A program made the translations under genes and the position numbers. Positions 9,709 through 18,752 of a stretch of 64,000 nt of DNA are shown in pieces. The stretch comes from Hyphomicrobiales bacterium. GTDB taxonomy: Bacteria; Pseudomonadota; Alphaproteobacteria; Rhizobiales; Beijerinckiaceae. The notes beneath the pieces were generated by a model. It was given only the letters and a program-made list of their open reading frames with translations. It did not search any database and had not been told where the DNA came from. The number at the start of each line of letters is the position of its first letter. Within the stretch, counting starts at the first letter, position 1. The stretch is taken from the NCBI GenBank assembly GCA_027484655.1, contig JAIXSM010000015.1:1-64000 (forward strand). The letters are read 5' to 3'.

Positions 9709-11364
9709 ATGGGATCGCCGAAGACGAAGTCCGGTTCCGCCAGCGCGCGGCCCGACAGCCAGAGCGCAAGCTCGAAGTCTGACAACGCCAGCTCGGCGGT
9801 CACACGCCCGGTTCGCTCCGCCCGCGCGGCCCGCGGCAAAGCCGTCCCGCCCCAATCTGCGACAACCAAAACTCCTGCCGCCAAAACTCCTGCCGCCAAA
9901 ACTCCGGCGACCAAACCTGCCGCAGCTAAGCCTTCCGCGACCAAACCTTCCGCGACCAAACCTGCCGCTTCCAAACCTGCGGCGGTTAAATCCGGAGCCC
10001 CGTCGCCGAAAGGCGAAGCGGTGAAACCAGCCGGGAAGGCTGGGACTGCGAAGGGATCCGCGACCGCCCAGCCCCGGCCAGCGAGCAAACCGCTGGCAAG
10101 CTCGAAAGCTCCCGTTGAGGCGCCCGCAACCGCGCGCCCGGAGCCTGCGTCAAAGTCCAGACCGACCGCCGGCAAGAACGACAAGAACTCATCCGCCTCG
10201 CAGAAGCCGCCCGCTCCGTCGGCAGTTTCCGTGAAGGCGACCACAGCCACCAAGAACACAGCAGGCAAGACAGCTTCCGTGACCAACGCCACAAAGACGA
10301 CCAAGGCGGCGCCAGCCGCTCCCGAGAAGTCCCCCGCCCAAAAGCCGGCGCCGCGCGCGGCCGCAAAGTCCAAGCCTGAAGAGAAAGTCGTCGCCCAGAC
10401 CGAGAGCAAGGCAAAGGCCCCGGCGAAAGCCGTTGAGCTTGCAACCCCTGCCGCCGAACCGGCGGCCAAGCAGCCGGTCGCCAAGCCTTCAGAAGCCAAG
10501 CCTTCAGAAGCCAAGCCTTCAGTCTCAAAGCCTGCGGCCGCCAAGCCTTCAATCGAAAAGCCTGCAATCGACAAGCCTTCAATCGACAAGCCTGCAATCA
10601 ACAAGCCTGCGGTCGCCAATTCTACGGTTGCGCCGGTCGAAAAGGCGCCGGAGAAGACGGCTTCGGTGGACGTTCCGCCGGTAGAGGCCGTCCGCGCGGC
10701 GGAGAAGCCCGCGGCGCCCAAGCCCGCCCCCCGCGCCGCCGCCCCGAAGGACGGGGAAAAGCCCGCGCCGGGCGCGCACCGCACTGGCTTCAAGTCGCAG
10801 GAGTTTATCGTTTACCCCGCCCACGGCGTTGGCCAGATCGTCGCCATCGAGGAGCAGGAGGTTGCGGGCTTCAAGCTGGAGCTGTTCGTCATCAACTTCG
10901 CCAAGGACAAGATGACGCTGAAGGTTCCGCTGCCGAAGGTGATCGCCGGCGCAATCCGCAAGCTCTCAGACGAGGCCACCGTAACGAAGTCGCTGGAGAC
11001 TCTCACAGGCCGTGCGCGCGTGAAGCGCACCATGTGGTCGCGGCGCGCGCAGGAGTACGAGGCGAAGATCAACTCAGGCGACCTCATCGCGATCGCCGAG
11101 GTTGTGCGCGACCTGTACCGGTCAGACGCCCAGCCGGAGCAATCCTACTCCGAGCGTCAGCTTTATGAGGCTGCGGTTGACCGGATGGCCCGCGAACTCG
11201 CCGCCGTGCGGCAGCTCACAGAGAGCGAGTCCATGAAGGTCGTGGAGCAGCACCTCGAGCGCGGTCCCAAGCGCGGACCGCGCAACCAGTCCGCAGCCGA
11301 TGGAGACGGGGACAGCGACCCGGACACGGATGGCCCGGACGGAGAAATCGACGCGGCTGCCTGA
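9709..11364 (+). CDS. CarD family transcriptional regulator with ~360-aa Lys/Ala/Pro/Ser/Thr-rich N-terminal extension
   Basis: C-terminal 'EFIVYPAHGVGQIVAIEEQEVAGFKLELFVINFAKDKMTLKVPLPK...ARVKRTMWSRRAQEYEAKINSGDLIAIAEVVRDLYR' is CarD; N-terminal low-complexity 'KTPAAKTPAAKTPATKP...'. Confidence 0.92.
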   Translation: MGSPKTKSGSASARPDSQSASSKSDNASSAVTRPVRSARAARGKAVPPQSATTKTPAAKTPAAKTPATKPAAAKPSATKPSATKPAASKPAAVKSGAPSPKGEAVKPAGKAGTAKGSATAQPRPASKPLASSKAPVEAPATARPEPASKSRPTAGKNDKNSSASQKPPAPSAVSVKATTATKNTAGKTASVTNATKTTKAAPAAPEKSPAQKPAPRAAAKSKPEEKVVAQTESKAKAPAKAVELATPAAEPAAKQPVAKPSEAKPSEAKPSVSKPAAAKPSIEKPAIDKPSIDKPAINKPAVANSTVAPVEKAPEKTASVDVPPVEAVRAAEKPAAPKPAPRAAAPKDGEKPAPGAHRTGFKSQEFIVYPAHGVGQIVAIEEQEVAGFKLELFVINFAKDKMTLKVPLPKVIAGAIRKLSDEATVTKSLETLTGRARVKRTMWSRRAQEYEAKINSGDLIAIAEVVRDLYRSDAQPEQSYSERQLYEAAVDRMARELAAVRQLTESESMKVVEQHLERGPKRGPRNQSAADGDGDSDPDTDGPDGEIDAAA

Positions 11365-11380
11365 GCGCGCCGCGCGCACG

Positions 11381-11413
11381 AAAAAAGCCCGGCTTGATAG
11401 CCGGGCTTTTTTT
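11381..11413. terminator. Bidirectional intrinsic terminator between convergent carD-like and rpoH-like genes
   Basis: aaaaaaGCCCGGC-ttgata-GCCGGGCttttttt. Confidence 0.92.
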
Positions 11414-11439
11414 GTTGTCACAATCGGAAAGACCGGCCG

Positions 11440-12306
11440 TCAAACGCGCGCGGTCGCCGCTTCCTCAGCGTGCATGGCGAGCAAACTGCGGCGCAGCTTG
11501 TCGATGGCGCGGGACTCGATCTGCCGGACGCGCTCCTTGGAAATGCCGAGTTCACCCCCGAGCGTTTCAAGCGTCTTGGCGTCGTCGCGCAGTTGCCGAG
11601 CCTCAAGAATATGAAGCTCACGCTCGGACAGGGTCGCCATGGCCTCGCGCAGCCAGCGCAGGCGCCGCTCGCCGTCGATGCGGGCGCCGACGATCTCATC
11701 CACGAGCGGGCCGTCATCGACGAGAAAATCGCCCCGTTCCGCCGATGCGCTGTCGTCATCGCTCACCGGCGCGTTCAACGAGATGTCGGGCCCGGAAAGA
11801 CGGGCGTTCATCCCCTCCACGTCGGCGACGGAGACGCCCAGCGCCATGGCGATCTGCTCATGGGCGGACTGGCCGGCGTCGCCATTCTGGGCGAGGCGGG
11901 CGCGCAAGCGGCGAAGGTTGAAGAACAGCGCTTTCTGCGCCGAGGATGTGCCGCCGCGCACGATAGACCAGTTGCGCAGCACGTAATCCTGTATGGACGC
12001 GCGGATCCACCACGTCGCATAGGTGGAGAAACGCACCTCGCGCTCCGGCTCGAACCGCGCAGCCGCCTCCAGCAGGCCAACGTGGCCTTCCTGCACGAGA
12101 TCGGCGACCGGCAAGCCATAATGACGGAACCGCATGGCGACAGCCATCACCAGACGCATGTGCGCATGGGCAAGCGCGTGCAACGCGACCTCGTCGTCCG
12201 CCTTGCGCCAGCGAACCGCGAGGTTGCGTTCCTGCAAGCGGTCGAGAAAAGGAGCGTTCATCGCCGCCTTCACGAACTGCCGGGAAATTCCAGCCGCTTG
12301 CGCCAT
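11440..12306 (-). CDS. rpoH: RNA polymerase sigma-32 family factor (RpoH-type)
   Basis: 'LVQEGHVGLLEAAARFEPEREVRFSTYATWWIRASIQDYVLRNWSIVRGGTSSAQKALFFNLRRL' and region 4 'LGGELGISKERVRQIESRAIDKLRRSL'. Confidence 0.92.
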   Translation of the reverse strand: MAQAAGISRQFVKAAMNAPFLDRLQERNLAVRWRKADDEVALHALAHAHMRLVMAVAMRFRHYGLPVADLVQEGHVGLLEAAARFEPEREVRFSTYATWWIRASIQDYVLRNWSIVRGGTSSAQKALFFNLRRLRARLAQNGDAGQSAHEQIAMALGVSVADVEGMNARLSGPDISLNAPVSDDDSASAERGDFLVDDGPLVDEIVGARIDGERRLRWLREAMATLSERELHILEARQLRDDAKTLETLGGELGISKERVRQIESRAIDKLRRSLLAMHAEEAATARV

Positions 12307-12413
12307 GCCGACCTCCTGTTCAACTTACCTCTATACGCGGCATGCGTTGTGGCGGATCATTAGCGCCCACCGGCTTGGCGAAACGAAGCTCGAGTGCAGA
12401 AGGAGTGATACTG

Positions 12414-13265
12414 ATGGACCAGAGAATCATCGCACTTTACGACGAGTTCACTCACCGGCCCCTTGATCGACGCGTGTTCATGGAACGCCTCGTCGTATTG
12501 ACGGGTTCCGTTGCTGCGGCCGAGATGGCGCTGGCGTCTCTGGCGCCCAACTACGCTGTCGCGCAAGTGGTCGCCGAGAACGATCCACGCGTGCGCACAT
12601 CACGCGTAGAAGTGGCTGGGATTCAGGCCTATCAGGCATGGCCCGCCAACACGACGCCGGACGCTGCACGCGCGGTTGTTATTGTGATCCATGAAAACCG
12701 CGGTCTCAATCCGCATATTCAGGATGTGGCTCGCCGTATTTCTACTGAAGGATTTCTTGCGATCGCGCCTGACATGTTGACGCCCATGGGTGGAACGCCC
12801 GCCAATGAGGATGCGGCGCGCGACATGTTCCCCAAGCTCGATCTCACGAAGACGGTGGCTTCGCTTGCAGCCATTGTCGATCACTACAAGAAGGCGTCGC
12901 CGCCAAAGAAAGTAGGCGCTGTCGGCTTCTGCTGGGGCGGCGGCATGGTGAACAACCTCGCAGCAGTGTCATCTACACTTGACGCTGGCGTTGTCTACTA
13001 CGGCGTATCGCCCAAGCCCGATGACGCGCAGCGCATCCGCGCCGCGCTGATGATGCACTACGCAAGTCTTGACAAGCGCATCAACGACACGGTGCCTGCG
13101 TACGAGGACGCGTTGAAGAAGGCCGGCGTGAAGTATCAGGCGTTCATGTACGAAGGCGCCAATCACGCTTTCAACAATGAGACGAGCGCCGAGCGCTACA
13201 ACGCCGAGGCTGCGAAACTTGCTTGGGATCGCACCATCGCGTTCTTCCGGCAGACGCTCGCCTGA
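12414..13265 (+). CDS. dienelactone hydrolase family protein
   Basis: 'VVIVIHENRGLNPHIQDVARRISTEGFLAIAPDML', 'GAVGFCWGGGMVNNLA', 'YEGANHAFNNET'. Confidence 0.9.
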   Translation: MDQRIIALYDEFTHRPLDRRVFMERLVVLTGSVAAAEMALASLAPNYAVAQVVAENDPRVRTSRVEVAGIQAYQAWPANTTPDAARAVVIVIHENRGLNPHIQDVARRISTEGFLAIAPDMLTPMGGTPANEDAARDMFPKLDLTKTVASLAAIVDHYKKASPPKKVGAVGFCWGGGMVNNLAAVSSTLDAGVVYYGVSPKPDDAQRIRAALMMHYASLDKRINDTVPAYEDALKKAGVKYQAFMYEGANHAFNNETSAERYNAEAAKLAWDRTIAFFRQTLA

Positions 13266-13273
13266 TCGCGCAG

Positions 13274-13308
13274 GGGATGGGAGCCAAAAGCTCCCGTCCC
13301 TTTCGTCT
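13274..13308 (+). terminator. Intrinsic terminator
   Basis: GGGATGGGAGC-caaaa-GCTCCCGTCCC followed by tttcgtct. Confidence 0.7.
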
Positions 13309-13328
13309 ACAGCCCGCTGGATGCGGGC

Positions 13329-14819
13329 TTATTCCTGCACCAGCTTGTAGCGTGCGCCGGGTTGCAGGGGGCCTGCCCTGCGAATTCCGTTGATGAGCAG
13401 GAACACCTCGTGCCCTTGCTCGGGGATCGCCATGCGGGCGCCCAGCGACTGGCTTGTATCGCCCGCCCGCGCCGTCACAATCGCCAGCCGCAGCGCGCGC
13501 ACCGACGACATCTCCTGCGGGCTGATGCGTCGGAACGAATTGATCGAGGCCATGAACCGCCGGTCGAGTTCAGGCGTCAGGGAGCGGCTCGCGAATATGA
13601 CGCGATACACCTCACCGCCCAGCCGGACGGCCGCGATCCGGAACCGCCATTCGGCGCTCGTCGCCGTGGCCTTCGCCGCCGGGAGCCCGTTGACGGTGGT
13701 CTCCTGAACGGAGTCCCGGTCAAGTCCTTCGATCCAGCCCGTCGCCATGTAGGTGTCAAGGCTCGTTTCCCCGGGCACCCGCACGCTGTCCAGACGGAGC
13801 GCCTCGTTGCCCTTGTTGGCGACGCCGAGGACGGCTTGCGAGGCGCTCTCGAGTGTAAAGCCTTCGGGCGCGGTGAACATGAATCCAAGCCGGCCTTGCA
13901 GGAACGTGCGACCGCGCACCAGGCCTTCCGCCGGATCGTCGCCAAAGTCGATTCCCGCGATGGCGTTCAGGTAAGCGTCGCGGCCGTTGTCGCCGCTCCC
14001 GGGGGCGCCCACCTCCCGGGCCGCCGCGATGGCGCGGTTGATGCGCTCCGGGGTCGAGGGGTGCGTGGACATGATGTCAGCCTCGTCCGAACCCCGCTGC
14101 CCAAGCAGGGAGGCGCGCATGGCGGTGGACTTGCCCAGGGCCTCGAGGAACCGCGCTGCGCCGTAAGGGTCGTACCCCGCGCGCGCGATGGTCCTCACGC
14201 CAATTTGATCGGCCTCCAGCTCCTGCCGGCGGGAGAAACTCGCCAGTGACAGCTTTTCAATCGCCTGCACCTCCTCGCCCCGCTCGCGGCTCTGCACCAC
14301 GCTGGCGACGCGCTGACGCAAGTCAGCTGTCCTGGCGGCCTCCTCGCGCTGCGAGGCGTGGCGGGCGGTCACATGGGCGATCTCGTGCGCCATGACCGCG
14401 GCGACCTCGGCGGTGTCGTTGGCCAGCGCCAGCAACCCACGGGTGACGTACAGGTTTCCAGACGGCAGGGCGAAGGCGTTCACGGTCGGCGTGTTGAGGA
14501 TCGTGACCCGGTAGGCGCGACCGGGCGTCTCTTCAGCCTTGGCCAGCCGCGCAAGCACCTGGTTGAGGTGGGCCTCGGCGGCCGGCGCGCGGTACTCGCC
14601 GCCAAACATGGCGACGAGGCGGGCGTGCTCCGGAGACGGGGCGACGGCCGGCTCGGCCTCCGGCTGGGACACAGGCGGCGTCTGCACGGAGCGCCCAGCG
14701 CCCCGGTCCCCGAAGGGATCGAGGGTGGCGCATCCCGCCAGCGCAGCGCACATCGCCGCAACCAGTATCGCTCCGGATTTCACCATTCCCGTCAAACACC
14801 TCGTGCAGCATGACGCCAT
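13329..14819 (-). CDS. M48 family metalloprotease (periplasmic, lipobox-like signal)
   Basis: 'AAVMAHEIAHVTARHASQRE' HExxH, 'EADQIGVRTIARAGYDPYGAARFLEAL', 'STHPSTPERI'; start may be an internal Met. Confidence 0.9.
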   Translation of the reverse strand: MASCCTRCLTGMVKSGAILVAAMCAALAGCATLDPFGDRGAGRSVQTPPVSQPEAEPAVAPSPEHARLVAMFGGEYRAPAAEAHLNQVLARLAKAEETPGRAYRVTILNTPTVNAFALPSGNLYVTRGLLALANDTAEVAAVMAHEIAHVTARHASQREEAARTADLRQRVASVVQSRERGEEVQAIEKLSLASFSRRQELEADQIGVRTIARAGYDPYGAARFLEALGKSTAMRASLLGQRGSDEADIMSTHPSTPERINRAIAAAREVGAPGSGDNGRDAYLNAIAGIDFGDDPAEGLVRGRTFLQGRLGFMFTAPEGFTLESASQAVLGVANKGNEALRLDSVRVPGETSLDTYMATGWIEGLDRDSVQETTVNGLPAAKATATSAEWRFRIAAVRLGGEVYRVIFASRSLTPELDRRFMASINSFRRISPQEMSSVRALRLAIVTARAGDTSQSLGARMAIPEQGHEVFLLINGIRRAGPLQPGARYKLVQE

Positions 14820-14927
14820 GACTTCGCGCGGCGTCGTCCCGTGTCCACACCATGAGAATACGCCCGGCCTGTGGCGCCGGACGCAGCCGACCCCGCGTCA
14901 TTTCACGCCAGAATTGCGGACAGATCG

Positions 14928-15776
14928 TTACAGCTTCGTCTGCCGACCCACTGGAACCCCTGAAATGATCTCGATGGCCCCGGATGTCTCGATCAGTACA
15001 CGGGGCGCCCGGCTGAGGTCCAGCGCGCCCCGGGCGCGGATGTTCTTGCCTGCGAGAGAGCCCGCCGCGACCTTCGCCCGCTCCATGGCGCGAGCCACGT
15101 CCCGTTCGATGACAAGGCTGACGCTGGCGGCGGAATCGGCGCCAAAGTTCACGAACGTGGGCCCACGACCCGCCCGCACGCTGGCCACGCGACCCTGCAC
15201 GATCACCATCCGCCCCGCGCGCCGGGTCAGGTCCGGCGGGCTGGCCGCGTCGATGACCGCGAACTGCGGCTCCTCCCACAATCCGCGCCGGCCAGCTCGC
15301 GCACGGACCTCGGCGGCGTAGAGCCGCTCAAGGCAGGCGCCTGTCTCGGTCGCCGGATCGACACGGGCGAGGCCAGCGTCAACGAGCGCCTCGGAGAGGG
15401 AGGGCAGGCGATGGGGGGCTGCGCCGTCGTTTCGCAGGAACAGGCGGCCGACGATCCGCCCCCAGCGGTCGGGCTCGGCGCGCACAGGCGCCAAACCCAA
15501 AGGCCCGGCGATCACCCACAACGCCAGATCCTCGGAGGCGGTTTGCGCCAGATCCGCGTCGCCGCCGCGCACCACCGGCGGCTCGACGCCGGCGAGGCGG
15601 ATGGGCGGCCCGTCCGCGCGCTCCAGATCGAGGTGGGCATTGGGCTCCACGTCGCCCACGAGTTCAAGCCGCTCCGGGCGACAGGGGTCGGCGTCCGGGT
15701 TCGCGAGGGCGTGGGTCGCGCCAAGAGTCAGGAGCAACGCCCCCAGCAACGCGCCCGGGAGCGCGACGGCGCGCAT
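14928..15776 (-). CDS. thermonuclease (SNase-like) family protein
   Basis: 'IRLAGVEPPVVRG...AEPDRWGRIVGRLFLRNDGA...LVDAGLARVDPATETGACLERLYAAEVRARAGRRGLWEEPQFAV'; signal peptide from M60 of the longer ORF. Confidence 0.72.
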   Translation of the reverse strand: MRAVALPGALLGALLLTLGATHALANPDADPCRPERLELVGDVEPNAHLDLERADGPPIRLAGVEPPVVRGGDADLAQTASEDLALWVIAGPLGLAPVRAEPDRWGRIVGRLFLRNDGAAPHRLPSLSEALVDAGLARVDPATETGACLERLYAAEVRARAGRRGLWEEPQFAVIDAASPPDLTRRAGRMVIVQGRVASVRAGRGPTFVNFGADSAASVSLVIERDVARAMERAKVAAGSLAGKNIRARGALDLSRAPRVLIETSGAIEIISGVPVGRQTKL

Positions 15777-15835
15777 CCGGCGCCCTTGCTTTTCATTTGC
15801 CGCGCGTGTGCTAAACAACGTTCGCTCCGCGGTGC

Positions 15836-15912
15836 GGTCCCGTAGCTCAGCAGGATAGAGCAGCGGTTTCCTAAACCGAAGGTCACAGGTTCGACTCCTG
15901 TCGGGACCGCCA
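15836..15912 (+). tRNA. tRNA-Arg (anticodon CCT), CCA encoded
   Basis: GGTCCCG...CGGGACCGCCA acceptor, anticodon loop TTCCTAA, T-loop GGTTCGACTCC. Confidence 0.95.
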
Positions 15913-16126
15913 GCGGAAATCAATGGGAAAAATGCGCGCCTGATCTCCCGCAAGCTGGCGGCTGCAAGACTTCGCCATCTGATTCGCGGGGCGCACGCCC
16001 GTCTGGCGCCTTGTGAGCGCGCGGTGGGGCATATAATCTGCCGATCAAGCGAGATAACGAGCGGGGAGGAGGGAGTTTCCGGGCGCGCGTCCGGACTCCC
16101 CGTCGCACCAAGGGCGTGAGGCGATC

Positions 16127-17350
16127 ATGGACGATCAGACGAAATCGGCGGACTTTTTTGTCGGCGGCGTGCGTATGCCCCGCCCGTTCCGCATCCGACG
16201 GCTCGGACACTTCGGCCTCGACATGGAGGACATCCACGCGGCCCGGACGTTCTACACGGAGAATTTTGGCTTCCGCATCGCCGATCCGCTGGATCTCGGC
16301 CACCGCCTGCCGCCCGAGGAGCAGGGCCAGCATGGCCCCACCACCGGCTACTTCATGCGGCACGGCACCGATCACCACTCGTTTGTGATCTTTCCGCGCA
16401 AGCTGCGGATGCGCCTGCTGCCCCATTACAACAAGCAAAGCACCATCAACCAGATCACGTGGCAGGTGGCCAGCCTGCGCGAGGTGGTGGACGGCTTCAA
16501 CTGGCTCACGGAAAAGGGCGTCAAGATCATCCGCTCGGGCCGTGACAACCCCGGCTCCAACTGGCACGCCTATCCGCTGGACCCGGCCGGCCACACCAAT
16601 GAGATCTACTACGGCATCGAGCAGATCGGCTGGGATGGCCTGTCGAAGCCCGGCGGGATGCACCGGCGCGGCTACACGCAGACGCCCGAGCTGCCCCACC
16701 GCTCCGAGTACGCCGAGACGCAGGAGGGCTTCGCCGCCGGCGTCGATCTTCTGAGCGCCACGCGCGCCCATGAGCCGCTGGAGGAGAAGCACGACGTGGG
16801 CGGCGTGCTGCTGGGCCGCCCCTTCAAGGTCACGAAGATCGGCCCGGTGCGCATCTTCGTCGATGACGTGGCGAAGAACCTGGCGTTCTACCGCGACCAC
16901 ATGGGCCTCACCCTCACCGAGGAGGTTGTGTGGCGCGGCCATCGCTGCGTTTTCCTGCGCGCCAACACCGAGCATCACTCCATCGCGCTCTACCCAACCG
17001 CGCTGCGGGCGGAACTGGGCCTGAGCGCCCACACCACGCACTTCTCCATCGGCTTCCAGGTCGGGGATTACCGGCAATTGCGCGACGCCATGAGCTGGCT
17101 TGAGGGCCGCGGCGTGACGATCCGCAAACTGCCGCCGGAGCTGTTCCCCGGCATGGATTATACAGCGTTCGCGTTCGACCCCGACGGCCACGCGATCCAG
17201 CTCTACTGCTACATGGAGCAGATCGGCTGGGACGGTCGTCCGCGCCCTGCGGCGCAGCGTCCGCGCATCGACAACGACGCGTGGCCCGAGTATGTGGACG
17301 CGGCGAGCGACACGTTCGCCGGCGAAGTGTTTCTGGGCCCGTATAACTAA
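16127..17350 (+). CDS. two-domain VOC (vicinal oxygen chelate) family protein, extradiol dioxygenase/glyoxalase-like
   Basis: Two VOC modules: 'RIRRLGHFGLDMEDIHAARTFYTENFGFRI...' and 'VRIFVDDVAKNLAFYRDHMGLTLTEEVVWRGHRCVFLRANTEHHSIALYP'. Confidence 0.85.
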   Translation: MDDQTKSADFFVGGVRMPRPFRIRRLGHFGLDMEDIHAARTFYTENFGFRIADPLDLGHRLPPEEQGQHGPTTGYFMRHGTDHHSFVIFPRKLRMRLLPHYNKQSTINQITWQVASLREVVDGFNWLTEKGVKIIRSGRDNPGSNWHAYPLDPAGHTNEIYYGIEQIGWDGLSKPGGMHRRGYTQTPELPHRSEYAETQEGFAAGVDLLSATRAHEPLEEKHDVGGVLLGRPFKVTKIGPVRIFVDDVAKNLAFYRDHMGLTLTEEVVWRGHRCVFLRANTEHHSIALYPTALRAELGLSAHTTHFSIGFQVGDYRQLRDAMSWLEGRGVTIRKLPPELFPGMDYTAFAFDPDGHAIQLYCYMEQIGWDGRPRPAAQRPRIDNDAWPEYVDAASDTFAGEVFLGPYN

Positions 17351-17381
17351 GCCCGTCAACCTCGAAGAAGGACGACACCAC

Positions 17382-18287
17382 GTGAAGTTTCTCACTTACA
17401 AGTCGGGCGACGCCCTGAAGGTCGGCGCGCTCGACGACGCCCGGGGCGTGTGCGATCTCGTCGCTGCAGCGAAGACGCTTCTGGGCAAGGATCTGCCCGA
17501 CAGCCTGCGCGCAATCGTGGAAGGGGGCGACAGCGCCCTGGCCACGGCGCGCGAGGCGCTGGCCGCCGCGCAGGGCAAGCCCGACGGGCTGTTCACGCCG
17601 CTTGCCTCAGTCAAGATCGCCACGCCTCTGCCGGGCGCACGCAAGAACGTGTTCTGCGTCGGCCGCAACTACAAGCTGCACATCGAGGAGATGGCCGCCG
17701 CCTTCGGCCGCACGCCCGACTATCCGAAGAACCCGGAGTTCTTCTCCAAGCCGCCGACGACCATCGTCGGCCACGAGGACGGCGTGGAGCGCCACGAGGG
17801 CTACACCGACAAGCTGGACTACGAGGTCGAGCTGGCCGTCGTCATCGGCAAGAAGGGCCGCAACATCAAGGAAGCGGACTTCGAGGACTACGTGTTCGGC
17901 TACACGGTGGTGAACGACATCACCGCCCGCGACGCCCAGCGCGCCCACGGCCAGTTCTTCAAGGGCAAGAGCTTTGACACGTTCTGCCCCATCGGCCCGA
18001 TCGTCGTCACCAAGGACGAGTTCGGCGCCCCCTCGGGCCACCGCCTCACCCTGCGCGTGAATGGCGGCGTGCGTCAGGACTCCAACACGTCCGATCTCTA
18101 CTTCGGCGTGCCGAAGATCATCGAGAGCCTGTCCGGCGCCCTGACGCTGGAGCCCGGCGACATCATCGCCACCGGCACGCCGTCGGGTGTGGCGGCCGGC
18201 ATGAAGGAGCCCGCATGGCTCCAGAAGGGCGATGTGGTGGAGGCGGAAGTCGAAGGCGTCGGCGTTCTGCGCAACACCATCGTCTGA
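17382..18287 (+). CDS. fumarylacetoacetate hydrolase family protein (GTG start)
   Basis: 'NVFCVGRNYKLHIEEM', 'KPPTTIVGHEDGVERHEGYTDKLDYEVELAVVIGKKGRNI', 'GYTVVNDITARDAQ', 'EPGDIIATGTPSGVAAGM'. Confidence 0.93.
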   Translation: MKFLTYKSGDALKVGALDDARGVCDLVAAAKTLLGKDLPDSLRAIVEGGDSALATAREALAAAQGKPDGLFTPLASVKIATPLPGARKNVFCVGRNYKLHIEEMAAAFGRTPDYPKNPEFFSKPPTTIVGHEDGVERHEGYTDKLDYEVELAVVIGKKGRNIKEADFEDYVFGYTVVNDITARDAQRAHGQFFKGKSFDTFCPIGPIVVTKDEFGAPSGHRLTLRVNGGVRQDSNTSDLYFGVPKIIESLSGALTLEPGDIIATGTPSGVAAGMKEPAWLQKGDVVEAEVEGVGVLRNTIV

Positions 18288-18314
18288 GCCCAGCAGGCCA
18301 GATCAACGCTCCGG

Positions 18315-18349
18315 AGGCCGCTTCCTGCAGGGAGCGGCCTTCTTCGTTT
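18315..18349 (+). terminator. Intrinsic terminator-like hairpin downstream of the FAH gene
   Basis: AGGCCGCTTCC-tgca-GGGAGCGGCCT followed by tcttcgttt. Confidence 0.6.
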
Positions 18350-18612
18350 CAGCCCTCGAAGACGAGGCGCAGCACGCCCGAACCCTCGTCAATGCGCAGG
18401 TCCGCAAAACGGCCGGACAGCGCGGCCATGCGCTCACGCGGCGCATGAACCTCCGTCAGCTGCGACTGAAGGCGACGAGCAAGCAGGAGTGCGCTCTGCA
18501 CAATGCCGAAAAGATGGTCATCGCGCTCGGGCAGTTCCGTAATTGTCAGGGCGACAGCGCCGGGACTGGGCAGCAGGGCCGCAAGCATCCGCTCAAACTC
18601 GACCAGAGACAT
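18349..18612 (-). CDS. hypothetical protein (87 aa)
   Basis: Intact ORF in an intergenic gap, no overlap with other genes; no family recognised. Confidence 0.5.
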   Translation of the reverse strand: MSLVEFERMLAALLPSPGAVALTITELPERDDHLFGIVQSALLLARRLQSQLTEVHAPRERMAALSGRFADLRIDEGSGVLRLVFEG

Positions 18613-18752
18613 TGGAACCCCTCATACGCCACCGGCTAAATGGCGAAGCGCAGGCCAAAGAGCAACCCCACCGCCATCAAACCTGCCCGGCCGCCGCCGA
18701 CTCCCTCGCGGTGAACCATGGACACAAAAGGTTAAGGCCAAGGTATAGCGGA

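Noticed and set aside
15777-15953. N-terminal part of the 341-aa ORF ('GGPDRSRTCDLRFRKPLLYPAELRD')
   Set aside because: This peptide is the antisense translation of tRNA-Arg, a well-known artefact; the true start is near 15776.
15920-17395. 491-aa minus-strand ORF
   Set aside because: Antisense to the VOC gene, shadow-ORF composition, no motifs.
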